Assembly (NCBI RefSeq): GCF_964340395.1
Contig: NC_135554.1
Coordinates: 14,083,092 to 14,147,091 of the forward strand
Direction: 5' to 3'
Origin: Glandiceps talaboti
Lineage: Eukaryota; Hemichordata; Enteropneusta; Spengelidae
Length of the DNA: 64,000 nt
Shown here: positions 1-11,892 of the stretch, piece by piece
Layout of the letters: the number at the start of each line of letters is the position of its first letter
Position numbering within the stretch: position 1 is the stretch's first letter
Notes under the pieces: model-generated
The model's input: the letters and a program-made list of their open reading frames with translations, nothing else
What the model was told of the DNA's origin: nothing
Database searches by the model: none
Translations under genes and position numbers: made by a program

Positions 1-1198
1 AGCGAAATTTCTTGTCTTGTACATGTTGATGTTTCTGTGTAAACTAGCTTGATGTCCATGTGTAAACAGCCACCCGGGAGGTACGATATATTCACCGCCA
101 TTTGCTAAATGTATTGCAGAGTTGTGTTATGCTGATTGGGTTGTAATCACAATGATCAACGATGTCCATAAGTTTCAACTATATTCCAAAAGAACAAATA
201 TGAACAAATTCTTGTAAAGCTGAGGCCAGGAATAACTGTCAAACTTCTCATGTGTCTAATCTCATTGTATTAAAGCCGATATAAATGTATTTTAATGTGA
301 CGCAGCTTCGATGTTTAGCCACAGGGTGCAACAAGCACGTAATTCATTGATTGCTCGATTAATTTTATTGATTGATTGATTGATTGAATGGTTGATCGAT
401 TGAATGATTAATTTTGTGTAGAAATGAATTTTTTTGTGATCAATTGACTGACTGATATTTGTTGCGACATAAAACTTATTTTTCCATTTTTCGCTTGGTT
501 ACTTTTCTGTCAGCTGTATATAATTCTCTCTTTATTGACTTAATAAAGACATCGTGTCCATTCTTCTCTTATCTAAAATTAAAACACCCCAGTCTTATAA
601 TTACCAAGGGAATAGTTACATTAACAGTTTGCATTATCTCTTGTCTTCTTGGAGTACACACACCGAGCAAACACTCAGCCATGCACAAACTGGTCTAGAA
701 GTAAGTATCATCACAAAAAATAATCATTCAATCGACCAATCAATCAATCAATCAATTGATTGACCGATCAATTACACGATTGCTGTATCCTGTGGTGATA
801 TATTAACTGATTGTCTACTTTCATTTTGCATGAAATTTTATATTCATCATTTTTTTAGGAGGTGTGTTATTGACCAGGGACAGAGTTTACTGAGAAGTAA
901 TTCTATGACTTCCTGGGACATGCATACATGAGGTCATGGGTTGATCTGTCTTCCTGTTTGCTTAGAATGAGGGTTCCTGATAGGCATCATACTGTCTGAT
1001 ATATTCCATATGTACAAATATTACTGATTTCCTTTATTCTCAGAATGTGGAAAGTGCATGGGTTCAAGCATGAAGTACTGTGATAGTTGAAAGGGATTTA
1101 AAATGTAAATTAAGTATCCCTGTATAACTGTGTGTGTATGTATGTATGTGTGTGTGTGTGTGTGTGTTTATCAATTTCACCACCCTTTCACGTTACAT
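1..1198. other. Non-coding left edge with simple repeats
   Basis: No coding region is recognisable; the open frames here are short and show no familiar motif. A GATT-type tetranucleotide tract around 341-400 is mirrored by an AATC-type tract around 723-775, so the two can pair as inverted arms around about 330 bp. A GT-rich tract lies at about 1,130-1,167. Nothing else is supported. Confidence 0.5.
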
Positions 1199-1207
1199 AT
1201 GGTCTCG

Positions 1208-1438
1208 CATTCTGATTAAAATCCGATGTAGATGTCAGCAAATCGTTCATTGCTATTTTACCCAAATTTTACCTTCGTATTATATATTTTGCCTGAATTA
1301 CGTTTTTATCCTGATTGCCTCCTCTATGAGGCGATCAGGATAAAACATAAACATGTACCACGAAAGTCAATTCAGGAAAAAGTAATGAAGGTAAAATAGC
1401 AATAAATGATTAGCCGACATCAGATTTTAATCAGATTG
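1208..1438. mobile_element. Palindromic MITE, family A copy 1
   Basis: The ends form an inverted repeat starting CA(t/a)TCTGATTAAAATC, extending inward through GATGT and a TAGCAATAAATGATT-like arm. The flanks are ATGGTCTCG (1,199-1,207) and ATGGTCTCA (1,439-1,447), an 8-of-9 match consistent with a 9-bp target-site duplication. There is no coding capacity. A second family member lies at 30,437-30,912 with its own target duplication. A 9-bp duplication suggests mobilisation by a Mutator-like transposase; an 8-bp reading would suggest hAT instead. Confidence 0.75.
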
Positions 1439-1447
1439 ATGGTCTCA

Positions 1448-1472
1448 TAAAGACTGATTTCGCAGAGGTTTA

Positions 1473-1503
<31 letters not shown>

Positions 1504-2370
1504 GGTTCAATTTATATTGTTACTATACATTCAACACCTATTCTGATGGGTGTGGGGTCATTGAACTGTGTGTATTCAAACTTTGTTTATGAACTTGACC
1601 GCTTTACAATTTTATCAATAACTCTCTGATCTGTACTCTCGGACATAAGCTTTTTGGGGTTGGACAAATCTCACCAGTGTACAAAGCTTTGTACTAAAAA
1701 TGATTTAATTTTCGAAGTGTAGAATCGTCACTGACAAGTTTCTGAATATATATATTACACAGACTGACAACACAAGTTTGTGATAATTTAATGTATTCAA
1801 AGCACATTTTTGTTAAGTTGTTTGGGTATTTTTTGGCAGACTTTTCCTTTCCGTTTTTTTTAGGTGTACCTTTCTATATACCCATTCAAATGTTACTGGT
1901 CTGCTTCAATGCATGCAAACCGGAGGGAGTTGTGACCTCTGACCCCTAGAGATCACATGGCCAAGGACAGCAGAACATACTATCGATTGCGTTGACCCGT
2001 CCCGTTTGAGGGAACTAGATACAAATTGTGATAACTGTGGTCTTCACAACATTATCTTAAATTTCACCAGTGGGATCTGTAAGTAGGGTTTCAAAGATAT
2101 CGGCACTGCAGTGTGCGAAATTAACGCTGGTCCCATCCGTTGGTCCCGGCGTTGCACAGGCATTTGTTTCCCGAGTTATGTCTCAGAATATTTATATCAG
2201 AATACAATGAAATGTCGATAATATCGTTGACTCCCCATTTACCCTTCTCTCTTTTGATTTTTGTTACCATTATTTTGTAATCATTTTATACGATTGGGTA
2301 AATAAACCACTTATATAATATTGACGTATTTAGCCAACTATATATGAAAGGGGTAAAATTACACTTGTTT
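1448..2370. other. Non-coding, no features recognised
   Basis: No gene, RNA or clear repeat is recognised. A short G homopolymer lies near 1,493-1,505. Confidence 0.4.
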
Positions 2371-2614
2371 CAGGTTCACTCATCGCGAAAGAAGACACTT
2401 CTTTCGTAGCTGCAATAATTGTAGCGTCTTGTTGCGGTTTTGTGGGTTTTTTCGTCTGTTTTGGTGACTTTTTAAGTTTTTGTGTTTAACCCGCACCTAG
2501 GTGCGGGATAAACACAAAAACTTAAAAAGTCACCAAAACAGACGAAAAAAACCACAAAACCGCAACAAGACGCTACAATTATTGCAGCTACTTCTTTCGC
2601 AGTGAGTGAAACTG
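2371..2614. repeat. Long near-perfect hairpin
   Basis: Two arms of about 115 bp are near-exact reverse complements around a centre ACCCGCACCTAGGTGCGGGAT at about 2,490-2,510. The left arm has a 12-bp insertion (ACACTTCTTTCG, near 2,395) that the right arm lacks. The outer ends read CAGGTTCACTC and GAGTGAAACTG. No convincing target duplication is visible. It is best explained as a fold-back MITE; there is no coding capacity. Confidence 0.7.
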
Positions 2615-2654
2615 GAAATGAACTTGAAATGTGTCCTGCATGTAGTGAGTATCT

Positions 2655-3208
2655 CACAGGGAGCTCAGGCTCAGTTAGTTTTGTTTACAAATATAAACAA
2701 ACAAGTAAACAAAACACAAACAAGTAAAAACAAACATACAATCAAACAAATAAATATACAAGTACACAAACAAACAAACAAATAAACAAAACAAGTAAAC
2801 AGACAAAGAAACAAACAAAATAAACCGACAAATGAGTAGATACATACATGAGTAAACGACAACAAACCAACGAACACCCCCCCCCCAATGGTCACATATG
2901 GAAATAACCCACCATAGGTTATTTCCATATGTGACCATTTTTTTTTTTTTTTTTTTTTGGGGGGGGGGGGGCAGTGTTTGTTCGTTGGTTTGTTGTCGTT
3001 TACTCATGTATGTATCTCCTCATGTGTCGGGTAGTTAGTTAGTTTGTTTGTGTTTGATTGTTTGTTTGTTTGTTTGTTTGTTTATTTGCTTGCTTGCTTG
3101 TTTGTTTACTTGCTTATTTTTACTTTTTTGTGTTTTGTTTGTTTGTTTGTTTGTTTACTTGTTTGTTTATATTTGTAAACAAAACTAACTGAACCGGAGC
3201 TCCCTGTG
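2655..3208. mobile_element. 554-bp palindromic element with 7-bp target duplication
   Basis: The element starts CACAGGGAGCTC and ends GAGCTCCCTGTG. The arms continue inward as TTAGTTTTGTTTACAAATAT-type sequence and then degenerate TTTG/CAAA tetranucleotide runs. The centre holds a second inverted pair around CACATATGGAAATAACC (about 2,892-2,936). It is flanked by AGTATCT on both sides (2,648-2,654 and 3,209-3,215). No transposase is encoded, and the short open frames inside are products of the simple repeats. Superfamily unknown. Confidence 0.75.
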
Positions 3209-3215
3209 AGTATCT

Positions 3216-3827
3216 GTTACGATTAACTTGTTGCTTCATGCTTGACAGTATGCCGCAACATCAAACTTAGGGGCCGTGTCATTTTAAAACTGACGCACAA
3301 GAAACGTAATTTCTAATTCGTTTTCGTTTTATTCGCACGTTTCCTCAATTTATACACAGTTGATTTTGACTGTCGCACCACGACACGTTAGTGGCTTTCA
3401 CAGTCATGCACGTTTCAACTATCACTTGAAAACATCTACAAATCTGTTTCGAATTACTAAACTATTGCTGAATAATTATTTCACATGTTTCAGGCGATCG
3501 AACTTTTTGGTTTTCACGTTAATAGAAGGATTGAATCAACATCAGCCGAACGATCAACTTGTTGTTAGTGCTGAAAAAAAAAACGTTCGAAATACCACGC
3601 TATCTACGACAATTTAGTTGAAGTTTAGAGGTCACGTCCAACGTGACATCTCATCGGTAATTAAGCTACCAATCGGTGGATAACAAAAAAAAACCGTGGA
3701 AACTTTCAAGACAAAATTCACAGTCTTCCAAACAAATTTTTGTACCATATGTACAAGTCAATGTACTGTAGTTGCTGTTTAAAAATTGTCGTTGTACAAC
3801 TTAATTTCATACCTATAGATGTGTGTT
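3216..3827. other. Non-coding, no features recognised
   Basis: No supported feature. An 85-codon open frame near 3,360-3,617 shows no family resemblance. Confidence 0.4.
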
Positions 3828-4095
3828 CGGGGGGGGGGGGGGTACTCCCATTAATTGGGTATACGTATACACCTTTGGGGTAGGGTTTTTTGCCCTTTGG
3901 TCTAAAATGGGTACTGTCATTTTAGAGCTAATGAGTCTAAAATGGGGTCCCCATTTTCACATTTGTTGGGTCTGGTCTCAGTAAAATGGGGTATTGGTTT
4001 TGGGTCACAATTGGTCTAAAATGGGGTCTGGGGTTGACAGCATTGGCTACACACCCCTACCTGATCTGACCAGTGGTACCCCTCCCGGGGTGTGA
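3828..4095. repeat. GTCTAAAATGGG-rich repeat element
   Basis: Words of the type GGTCTAAAATGGG recur at irregular spacing (about 3,898, 3,930, 4,010). The segment begins with a G run followed by GGTACTCCC and ends with GGTACCCCTCCCGGGG, suggesting imperfect inverted ends. Degenerate repeats of this kind are common in deuterostome invertebrate genomes. The exact family is not identified. Confidence 0.45.
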
Positions 4096-4270
4096 TCTTT
4101 GATTTGTCAAGTTGTTTTTTTTTTTGTTTTTTTTTTAAAATTTTACATCACAGCATAAAATCTACTATAAATGGAATCTGCTCCATGGTTAAATTCAAGC
4201 ATGGAGCATTTGTGGAGTTCCGTGTGATTTATTTGTTGGTAAATGTCCAGGGACGAGAAATATCTCGGGT

Positions 4271-4354
4271 GGTGTCACTAGCCGTTCCTCACTGGAACGG
4301 CTACTGCCAACGCGGTGGCAGTAGCCGTTCCAGTGAGGGCGGGCTACTGACACC
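4271..4354. repeat. Short perfect hairpin
   Basis: TAGCCGTTCC-TCACTGGAACGGCTACTGCC on the left pairs with GGCAGTAGCCGTTCCAGTGAG on the right around a tiny CGCG loop, with outer GTGTCA/TGACAC ends. The GC content is high against an AT-rich background. It may be a small MITE or a structured RNA-coding stem; no gene is seen. Confidence 0.6.
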
Positions 4355-4446
4355 GGGGTGGCACTATAGACACTCCGTAAATTCAATGACTGTAGTTGTA
4401 GTTGTCATATATAAGGATACATATGGCTCCCATGCAGGCATCTGTG

Positions 4447-4678
4447 TAGACTGTCGACAGTCGCTCGCGCCTTTTTTCCCTACGTTTTATCTAAACTCCA
4501 GTCCGGCGCAATACTAGTAATAGTATAATCGCAAACTGATTTCGAGGGCCGTATTGCGAAGGCCCAAGCTCGGGCCTTCGGCCCTCGATATCAGTCTGCG
4601 ATTAGACTAGTGATGCGCCGGATCGGAGTTTAGATAAAACTTTGGGGAAAAAAGGCGCGAGCGACTGTCGACAGTCTA
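4447..4678. mobile_element. 232-bp palindromic MITE with perfect 9-bp target duplication
   Basis: The terminal inverted repeats start TAGACTGTCGACAGTC and match perfectly for at least 25 bp, continuing as an imperfect palindrome to the GC-rich centre (about 4,540-4,590, AGGGCCG/CGGCCCT). The flanks are identical 9-mers GCATCTGTG at 4,438-4,446 and 4,679-4,687. A 9-bp duplication is typical of Mutator-like elements. It is non-autonomous. Confidence 0.85.
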
Positions 4679-5114
4679 GCATCTGTGAAGTATACCATGA
4701 CATAGCGCCCTCACACACCGATCAACCGCTTTCACAGCTGGTGAGGACAGAGCGACATGACATATCTTACAGTCTACTAGACTGTGTACACTTCATCCAT
4801 CACTTTTTCTTCACAAAGACATTTTTTTTCTAGTATTGAAAGCGGTATTAAATCATTATTAAAACATTTTGGGTCTATCAAAGGCATGATTGGTTTTCTT
4901 CTACTCCATATTAAATATAAGAGTGCAATCTTCAATCCACCTCAGTGTACCGTATTTACATATCTAAGCTTATAGTCACTGTGATGTGGCAAAGTCTAAT
5001 ATCAAAGACCCCATTTTCAGCCAATTTTGAAATTTTGTGTACAAAATAAACATACATAACACACACTCAAATTTTGCAATAATCTGCATATGGTTATCCA
5101 TCTTTCCATAAATG

Positions 5115-5377
5115 TTAAAGTGGCCATATAAACGAGGATTAGGTATTTATTTTGGATTTTTAATTTACAAAACAATTTTATCATTGAAAAATCAATGTGA
5201 AACAACATTGACCAAGTCTATGTTTGTTACCAAAGGCTAAAAAATATGTAAAAGTTATTGTACGTACAATAACAATTTCTTTTTTTACATATTTATTAAT
5301 CTTTTGCAATTTATTGAGTGACAAACATAGACTTGGTCAATGTTGTTCCACAATCCTCATCCATATAGCCACTTTAA
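5115..5377. mobile_element. Palindromic MITE bounded by TTAA, family B copy 1
   Basis: It begins TTAA-AGTGGCCATAT and ends ATAGCCACT-TTAA. The arms are reverse complements around an inner hairpin TTATTGTACGTACAATAA near 5,256-5,273. A second, longer copy lies at 39,395-39,748 with the same ends. TTAA at both ends of both copies suggests a piggyBac-type TTAA target, though TTAA may instead belong to the inverted repeat. Confidence 0.7.
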
Positions 5378-6430
5378 TTCTCCTGTTCAGCTTAAAGTAG
5401 CTAGGTCTATTATTATCTGAGACCCAATGTTTGGTTATAAGTTTGTGAATAAAGAGGTTTGGTATATTAAAAAATGCAGAGCTTTTCAACGAAAAAATTA
5501 ACAATGTAATTGTCATATCTCAAGATGTGAGAGCTCAGACTTGGCTGGTCAACAAGTTGTCTGTAAGGTACACATGACAGGGCGCCCTCACAGATTGGTC
5601 AGCCCCTTCAGAGCAGTCCGGTGTGAGGGCGGCGTGACACAACATAGCTTATATAGTCTACTCAACAAGGCTCACTTTACAAGTAATGGCATTTTCTATT
5701 AGTTTGACATCAGTATTAATATGACACAAAAATAATTACCAACACCCATAAAATTACAGACTTTGCCACAACATGAAGTCTATGCCAACTCTGTATGTTA
5801 CTGTAACAGTTGTGCAATGAAAAAAGGGCGCATGGAAATGTCCATCAAGTTACCCGGTATATTGTAACAACTAGGATACCATATAGATAATCAACGGGAG
5901 ACTGTTTTCATAAATGGATAATAACATTTCCATCATCTTTGGACACTACTAGTCTGAACAAACCATTTTCATGACTACTCATTGACAAAATCTAGAGCAC
6001 TATCACCAACTCATTTTTACGGAGAGATTATAATGACAAGGTAGATTAAAGATTGCTTTATTTTCCATTTCTCTCTTTCAAAATGTTCTTAAAAAGTTAT
6101 ATTGCAAATGTATATAATAATCAAAGCAGTTACCCCACTGTCGTGTATGTACTGACATTTGACTTTAATATTGTACACCAAATCTGTAAAGAACGTGTAT
6201 GTAAAGCAACAATAGTTATAATATACAAATCGCTGATGTCATCACCACCAAAATTCGTGACCTACTGGTGGCAATTTGATATCTTTGACAAAGTTAAAAG
6301 TTTACCAGTGGTAAGGGATTGATACAATGTAGTTCAAAGTAAGATAAAAAACTAAAATTAATTTAGTTAGGCCCCCTCACTCCCCCAACCCTTCTAACTA
6401 AATTGGCCAAAATTGATATTTGTTTCAGAC
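5378..6430. other. Non-coding, no features recognised
   Basis: No gene is recognised; the open frames are short. Nothing repetitive stands out before the minisatellite that follows. Confidence 0.4.
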
Positions 6431-7898
6431 AGCATAGTCAATGATAAATCAGTATGTAGTAGTACCGGTGTATGTAGTGCTATGAATACAAAGCCAGTAT
6501 GTAGTAGTGTGTAGTAGTATGTAGTGCTATGAATACAAAGCCAGTATGTAGTAGTATGTAGTGCTATGAATACAAAGCCAGTATGTAGTAGTGTGTAGTA
6601 GTATGTAGTGCTATGAATACAAAGCCAGTATGTAGTAGTATGTAGTGCTATGAATACAAAGCCAGTATGTCGTAGTGTGTAGTGCTATGAATGCAAAGCC
6701 AGTATGTAGTAGTGTGTAGTGCTATGAATACAAAGCCAGTATGTAGTAGTATGTAGTGCTATGGATAGAAAGCCAGTATGTCGTAGTGTGTAGTGCTATG
6801 AATACAAAGCCAGTATGTAGTAGTATGTAGTGCTATGAATACAAAGCCAGTATGTAGTAGTATATAGTAGTATGTACTGCTATGAATACAAAGCCAGTAT
6901 GTAGTAGTGTGTAGTGCTATGAATACAAAGCCAGTGTGTAGTGCTATGAATACAAAGCCAGTATGTAGTAGTATGTAGTGCTATGAATTCAAAGCCAGTA
7001 TGTCATAGTGTGTAGTGCTATGAATGCAAAGCCAGTATGTAGTGCTATGAATACAAAACCAGTATGTACATGTAGTAGTATGTAGTGCTATGAATACAAA
7101 GCCAGTATGTCGTAGTGTGTAGTGCTATGAATACAAAGCCAGTATGTAGTAGTATGTAGTGCTATGAATACAAAGCCAGTATGTCGTAGTGTGTAGTGCT
7201 ATGAATACAAAGCCAGTATGTCGTAGTGTGTAGTGCTATGAATACAAAGCCAGTATGTAGTGCTATGAATACAAAGCCAGTATGTAGTGATATATATGAA
7301 TACAAAGCCAGTATGTAGTAGTATGTAGTGCTATGAATACAAAGCCAGTATGTAGTAGTATATAGTAGTATGTACTGCTATGAATACAAAGCCAGTATGT
7401 AGTAGTGTGTAGTGCTATGAATACAAAGCCAGTGTGTAGTGCTATGAATACAAAGCCAGTATGTAGTAGTATGTAGTGCTATGAATTCAAAGCCAGTATG
7501 TCGTAGTGTGTAGTGCTATGAATGCAAAGCCAGTATGTAGTGCTATGAATACAAAACCAGTATGTACATGTAGTAGTATGTAGTGCTATGAATACAAAGC
7601 CAGTATGTCGTAGTGTGTAGTGCTATGAATACAAAGCCAGTATGTAGTAGTATGTAGTGCTATGAATACAAAGCCAGTATGTCGTAGTGTGTAGTGCTAT
7701 GAATACAAAGCCAGTATGTCGTAGTGTGTAGTGCTATGAATACAAAGCCAGTATGTAGTGCTATGAATACAAAGCCAGTATGTAGTGATATATATGAATA
7801 CAAAGCCAGTATGTAGTAGTATGTAGTGCTATGAATACAAAGCCAGTATGTAGTAGTATGTAGTAGTGTGTAGTGCTATGAATACAAAGCCATTATGT
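6431..7898 (+). repeat. 37-bp minisatellite with higher-order duplication
   Basis: About 1.47 kb of tandem copies of a unit near 37 bp, containing GCTATGAATACAAAGCCAG followed by TATGTAGTAGTATGTAGT. Variant units include TGTCGTAG, a TGTGTAG form and shortened units. A block of 498 bp is repeated: the rare TATATAGTAG unit occurs at 6,861 and 7,359, and the GATATATATG unit at 7,289 and 7,787, with nearly identical sequence between. Confidence 0.9.
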
Positions 7899-8689
7899 TG
7901 TGAGAAAAATGGTCTTTTATTGACACTTTAATGTATTGCCATGCATTTACTATCGTGAAAATTATTCCATTTCTCAATGACATTTTGTAGAAATATCAAC
8001 ATTTGTATATAATTACAAAACAGATTCCATTAAAAGTAATACTGCTTTTGTCAGAGAACTGAAACAGTTCAACCCCCCCCCCCCCCCCCCCCCCCCAACT
8101 AACATAATTTAGTTCTTTTTATCCTACATTGAACTATTGATGTCATCCCTAACAAAAAAAACTTTGGAATGATACTTTGACAATGCGAACATTAGCTTTT
8201 GATCCAACTATCAATTAGTTTGATACCTACTTGATTTGCAACACACTTTTGCCAGTGTACACCTATTGTGATACCAGTGGTATATTATCATTTAGTGTTA
8301 GAACTGATTTTTGGGTTGACTACCTTGGTTGGGGTGGGTTAATAACTGTACATGTGTCGGCACTATCATGTCAATTTCTCCCACACATACTGCATTAGTT
8401 GACTATTGTTCAGATTTAAACCAACCCTTAATAAATTCTACAATAGTTGTATGCTGTTTTGCTTGTTCATCAGTTATCTTTAATATTAAGGTGGGTCCAC
8501 AGACAAAAACAAATATGTACAATGTACGTGTACACCATTAACCATTTTCAAATCAGTAACATTTGTGTCCACAAGTTAACCTTTCCGAGTCTGTGACAAT
8601 AATTGAAATTATAACATACATGTATGTATCAGAAATTACTTGCACTGGTGTGTGCGCATACTAGTTGTATTTTTACTACAGTGCAATAC
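7899..8689. other. Non-coding with C homopolymer
   Basis: A C tract of about 24 bases lies near 8,073-8,096. No gene or RNA is recognised. Confidence 0.4.
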
Positions 8690-8990
8690 CAAACACATTA
8701 TGGCATGCAAATGATATGCAAATGAGAACACGCTTGAACACGAACTCACTTGAACACGCTGTATGATTTTTATAGAAACTTGCCACTTCAGATAAACATA
8801 CAAAAATGTATGAAATTATAACAACCCCATGCCATGCAAGTTCGATTCCAGTATGGGGTATTTGCACTTGTGCTTGGTGTTTTCTGCTGCACTTTCACGA
8901 GTTTATAGCGAGTGAAAATACGGGTGCAGAGAACACAGAGAACTTGTGCAAACACTGCACAAATGTGATACATACAACTACTGTAGCTTA
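8690..8990 (+). repeat. Dispersed repeat, family C copy 1
   Basis: Segments such as TGCTGCACTTTCACGAG and ATGGGGTATTTGCAC reappear in reverse orientation at 33,228-33,490 (GTGAAAGTGCAGCAGAAAAC, TGCAAATACCCCAT). The copy also shares ATTTGCAT and TATAGAAA-type flanking words. It is partly palindromic. It is probably an old non-autonomous transposon; boundaries are approximate. Confidence 0.5.
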
Positions 8991-9664
8991 AATAACAGAC
9001 ACTGATAAAATCACATCCTGATAATTATATTGATTGCACTGTAGTCATGTTTTCAAGAATAAGGGAAATATTATGACTTTAACTAAAATTATAGTTGACC
9101 ATGTTTATACATGTAAGGTCAGTACTTGAGATCAAAAACTATCATTACTCAGCCTGATTGAAAGTAATCCCACACAGCTACATCATGTCTCCTCACACAG
9201 AACAGTACACTACATTAGAGTCAATACTCTCAACAGAATTGTAACAGAAGATGCTATCAAAGTTTAAACCAGTGACTTTTATTGATATTTTCAAATGATA
9301 GTGTCACGAACTGGTTTTACAACAGACAGTACAGTTAAATTACAAATGTCTGGCATAGATGGATTTGAACACTAGCTTGACCACTTTTTTAACTTTCAAA
9401 GTGCACTTCCTTTCATTGGTAGCTTCAATAAGGAATTGAATAATGGTAAGCACTGTTTTTATGTACCGAGAGGACTGGACTACAGACTGAGAGTAGACAA
9501 TCTCGACATACATACATACAGGCAGGCATATATAGTTCACAGGTCTATAATACTGGACTGTGTAACTAGTAACTGATTATCATTTTTGTAGTCTGTATGT
9601 ATTGAATTCATTAACCAAGGATGCAACTACAATTGTATGATGAAAATTAACTATGTTAAACAGG

Positions 9665-10275
9665 GGCCTTGGCTTCAGTCCTGTGTAGAATTTGTAGTAG
9701 TGCCTTCAGTGCTGTGTAGACTTTGTAGTAGTGCCTTCACACACCTGTAGATTTTGTCACAGTGCACTTTTAATAGTTCTGTATAGACTTTGCAACTGCA
9801 CCTTCACAGCCCTGTATACTCATTGTAATACTAATAGCGCCTTCAAAGCCCTGTATAAACTTTGTAATAGTGCTCCCAGTCCTGTATAGACTTTCTATGA
9901 AGTGCATTCACAGCCCTGTGCAGACTTTGTAATAGTATCAGTTCTGTATCCTTTGTAATAGGGCTGTCACGGTTCTGTATAGATCTGTACGTGTTCTCAG
10001 TTATGTATTGACTATCAATGTTCTCAGTCCTGTACAGACATTGTAACAGTGCTGTAACAGTCCTGTATAGACTTCGTAACTGCCTTCACAGATCTGTATA
10101 GATTTTGTAACAGTGCTGTCAGTTCATGACTTGGTACTAGTGCCTTTACATTCCTGTTTAGACTTGGTATGTCGTCACAGACCTGCAGACTATGTAACAG
10201 TGCTGTGAGAAGTTCAAGACTTTGTAACACCGCCTTCACAGACCTGTGTAGACTTCATAACTGCACTTTTACAGT
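9665..10275. repeat. Degenerate minisatellite
   Basis: A diverged motif of the type CCTGTATAGACTTTGTAATAGTG-CTTCACAG recurs about every 40-46 bp for roughly 600 bp. Units differ strongly in sequence and length, so the array is old. Open frames across it are repeat translation, not genes. Confidence 0.65.
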
Positions 10276-11729
10276 CTTCTATACACAAAAACAGTGCTAC
10301 CATCTATATGTAGCAACATGTAACCAATTTGGCCTAACATGTTCACTCTTTGTTTTAGCATTATTCAAAGATATTTTCAACAGAGCCCACTGACTAATCT
10401 GCAAACCCATGTACATGTACACTACTATATCAAAAATACAAGCAGTCTTTTTAAACAAGCCAAGACCTTCTTGTCGGCAGATTTCAACCATGAAACCTCC
10501 ACAGAATAGCTTAGACTTTTGCTAATGGTTTTGTATTTGAAATCTGCCAGGAGAAGGTGTAAGCTATCCTCAATACATAATATGCGAGTTCCTTCTGTTA
10601 CTACCTTTGGGAAAAAAAAGAATTGATTTAAATCCTGATAACAAAACATAAAGAAAGCTTGAAAAAGATCACAACAATTATTACATCCTGAGGAAAATCA
10701 AATGAAATTTTACAGAGATGAACAGGGTTTATTGCGTAAAATGTTGACTTTGTTTAAAAGTTGTTCAAATCAAATCATACATACATACATACATACATAC
10801 ATACTAAACTCAAACATACCTACAAAAAAATTTTGTACTACATTTTGTATCTTTGCAGCATAACCCACAAAAATAGGGTGACTGATAAATATAAGTTATG
10901 TAACACGTCCGGCAAATTACAACATATTCTCTTTGCAGCAAGGATGGTGCACATAACTTGTACAATTAAAAATATACGAAAACCGCTCCTTAATAGTGTA
11001 AACTGAGTACAATTTTACAAATATTGTGACAAATCTCTTGTTCAAATATGTCGTTGAATTCATTAAAAACAAAAATATTATATATGTACGACACTGGTAA
11101 TCCAACCTTTGGTTTTAATTACTATTAAGATAGATGCAAACTAAATCTAATGTTCTTCAATGTGGTAGATAACGCAAGTGGGTGATAGCGGTTCCTCTGT
11201 TGTGCGACTCTAATCACCCTGTGATCAAGATAGTGTAATTTGTAACAATTGGAAGTCCCAAAACAGCACTGCAAGTTTCTGGAACTCTAAATTAACTACT
11301 TTTTAGAGAAGCCTTGCTGCTGAGACTATTATTAAAACCAACGTCCATTCAATAGCTTATCACTGTTGTATCAGCATGTTGCGACAATAGTTTTAGTTTG
11401 TGTCTATCTTAGAAAACCGAAGGCTCAACTACCAAAGTAATATATGCTATACACTATTATAACTTATATATTGTGTATGCGTATTGAAACTATTGGCAGC
11501 GCTGTAAGCATTATTTCCATGATTTCATTCAAACAAGTACTTCCATTGGGCTTTCAAAATCTTGCAAACTGTGGCAATACAAAGACATATCTATCTATAT
11601 TATTTATATCTTTGTAGTATCATGAAACTTATGTGGGCAAGCATGGATATTACACCTTTTTGACAATGTCTTGATTAAAGTTGACACTAGGCTAATATTG
11701 TACTAATGTCTCATATTTTAAAGATTTTT
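10276..11729. other. Non-coding, no gene recognised
   Basis: A CATA tetranucleotide tract lies near 10,778-10,803. The segment 11,160-11,400 shares CGACAATAGTTTTAGTTTGTG and other words with 21,115-21,325, so a degenerate dispersed repeat is likely. No coding region is supported. Confidence 0.35.
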
Positions 11730-11892
11730 CAGTGTTTTTGTTAAGGGTAGTAAGCAGGCAAAATCTACACAGGTTCCCCTGTCAGTTTACCTGGGTTCCT
11801 TACCAAAAATTATGGTAATATTTAGTGGAAACTGTTAAACCACATTCCCCTTTCTGTTACCAGTGTTCCCCGCCCACCTTAGCAAAAACAGT
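11730..11892. mobile_element. MITE family D copy (CAGTGTTTTTG ends)
   Basis: Starts CAGTGTTTTTGTTAAGG, continues AGCAGGCAAAATCTAC and ends CCTTAGCAAAAACAG. The same ends and inner AGGTAAAATCTACC motif recur at 15,798, 18,431, 21,893, 22,255, 28,475 and 42,051, so this is one family of small palindromic elements. It has no coding capacity. Confidence 0.6.

Noticed and set aside
2675-3007. Overlapping minus-strand open frames rich in Phe, Leu and Cys
   Set aside because: They are translations of the tetranucleotide arms of a palindromic element.
4092-4517. 141-codon open frame
   Set aside because: It runs across a short hairpin and into a MITE; the frame is a by-product of these repeats.
8830-8850. 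GTTCGATTCC resembling a tRNA B box
   Set aside because: No cloverleaf or A box upstream; it lies in dispersed repeat C.
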